Part shown: positions 63,561 through 64,000 of the stretch, in pieces
Layout of the letters: each line of letters starts with the position of its first letter
Position numbering within the stretch: the first letter of the stretch is position 1
Source of the DNA: Ligula intestinalis
Taxonomy: Eukaryota > Platyhelminthes > Cestoda > Diphyllobothriidea > Diphyllobothriidae
Direction: 5' to 3'
DNA: 64,000 nucleotides
Assembly: GCA_036362985.1 (NCBI GenBank)
Contig: JAYGXS010000002.1
Span: 89,120,789 to 89,184,788, forward strand
Position numbers and translations under genes: made by a program
The notes under the pieces: generated by a model
Databases searched by the model: none
Seen by the model: only the letters and a program-made list of their open reading frames with translations
What the model was told of the DNA's origin: nothing

Positions 63561-64000
63561 GTATGCCAACCGCGCGTATTAATGTTTTCGCACATTGAGT
63601 AATCATGAATGCAAATGTCATGCGTAGCTCCTGTGTCTGAGTCTGTTCCACTTATTCTCCCTCGCGGCACTTCGTCTACTTGTTATTTCCTACTGAAAGC
63701 TTAGTATCCGTACTGGCTCAGAGCCTGCCTGTTGGCCTAGGTTTTCACTAGTAAGCGCGTCAGCGGATGGTGGATGATGAAACGGCCTTTGTCGAAGGTT
63801 GGCTGCGAAGTACGCGGACTCTCGAGTCCAACGCGTAATCAAAGGCAGGCCAGCATTGACTGTGCAGATTGTGAAGGGCTGATTTCTGATGCAACGATTG
63901 TCTTTAAATTGCCGCAAGTCCACACGGCCACATTTACAAGTTTGTCTCCTCCCCTCTCTTCCCATGAAACCAATACTAGGCTTCAATTAAGTGAGGACAT
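63561..64000 (+). other. ALIX intron 12 (partial)
   Basis: Noncoding to the window edge. No Pro-rich exon is visible. Confidence 0.55.

Noticed and set aside
63244..63651. Minus-strand frame over ALIX exon 12
   Set aside because: It is antisense to a well supported exon and matches nothing.
1..64000. CRISPR arrays, bacterial operons, rRNA genes
   Set aside because: No regularly spaced repeats or rRNA signatures; the gene is spliced and the repeats are eukaryotic retroelements.

Overview
The window is eukaryotic. It carries a spliced 12-exon gene with GT/AG introns, and non-LTR retrotransposons fill most of the rest. The gene is the ortholog of human ALIX (PDCD6IP). The dense CR1/jockey-like LINEs, Penelope-like elements (PLEs) and Gypsy remnants, together with the divergent ALIX, suggest an invertebrate. 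My best guess is a flatworm, possibly a diphyllobothriid-type tapeworm. That guess is inference and was not tested by any search.

Region 1 (1-26 kb) is one stack of nested insertions. The oldest layer is a minus-strand Gypsy element, now in three pieces: gag, zinc knuckle and protease start at 25842-24826, the rest of the protease at 9333-9057, and an integrase piece at 838-546. Its RT and RNase H are missing. LINE family B (minus) inserted inside the protease, between the catalytic DTAS motif and the next residues. B was then hit twice. A full-length, apparently intact family A element (10148-15755, two ORFs) lies in its C-terminal coding part. A family D element (20015-24612, minus) lies in its 5' region, flanked by an 18-bp repeat. 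On the left, a plus-strand family D copy (839-9056) was split by a truncated family A copy (911-3843) and by a family C composite (4955-8204).

Region 2 (26-44 kb) has more of the same. It holds an E fragment, a B copy with a 10-N assembly gap, and a long family D copy (30825-40600). That D copy is interrupted by an F element, an almost full-length family C element (33018-38049), a 49-bp mini-insertion and a B 3' end. A PLE (42620-43669) with inverted terminal repeats and a 12-bp target duplication interrupts another D piece.

Region 3 (44.2-47.9 kb) is family G, a LINE whose single long ORF has one in-frame TAG. It has a 2A-like NPGP motif near its N-terminus.

Region 4 (48.35 kb to the end) is the ALIX gene on the plus strand. 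Twelve exons encode the Bro1 domain and almost all of the V domain, about 725 residues. The proline-rich tail lies beyond the window. Its introns hold a PLE copy, a decayed PLE reverse transcriptase, a family G fragment and a PLE-like 3' end with a hammerhead-like core.

The most unusual signals are these. Families A and C have an in-frame U-UUU-UUU run in ORF1, followed by a -1 frame that leads into ORF2 (fully open in A; one TGA in C). The intact A element has ends defined by its host element. The 49-bp insertion consists only of a family D 3' terminus. The PLE terminal repeats carry hammerhead-like cores.
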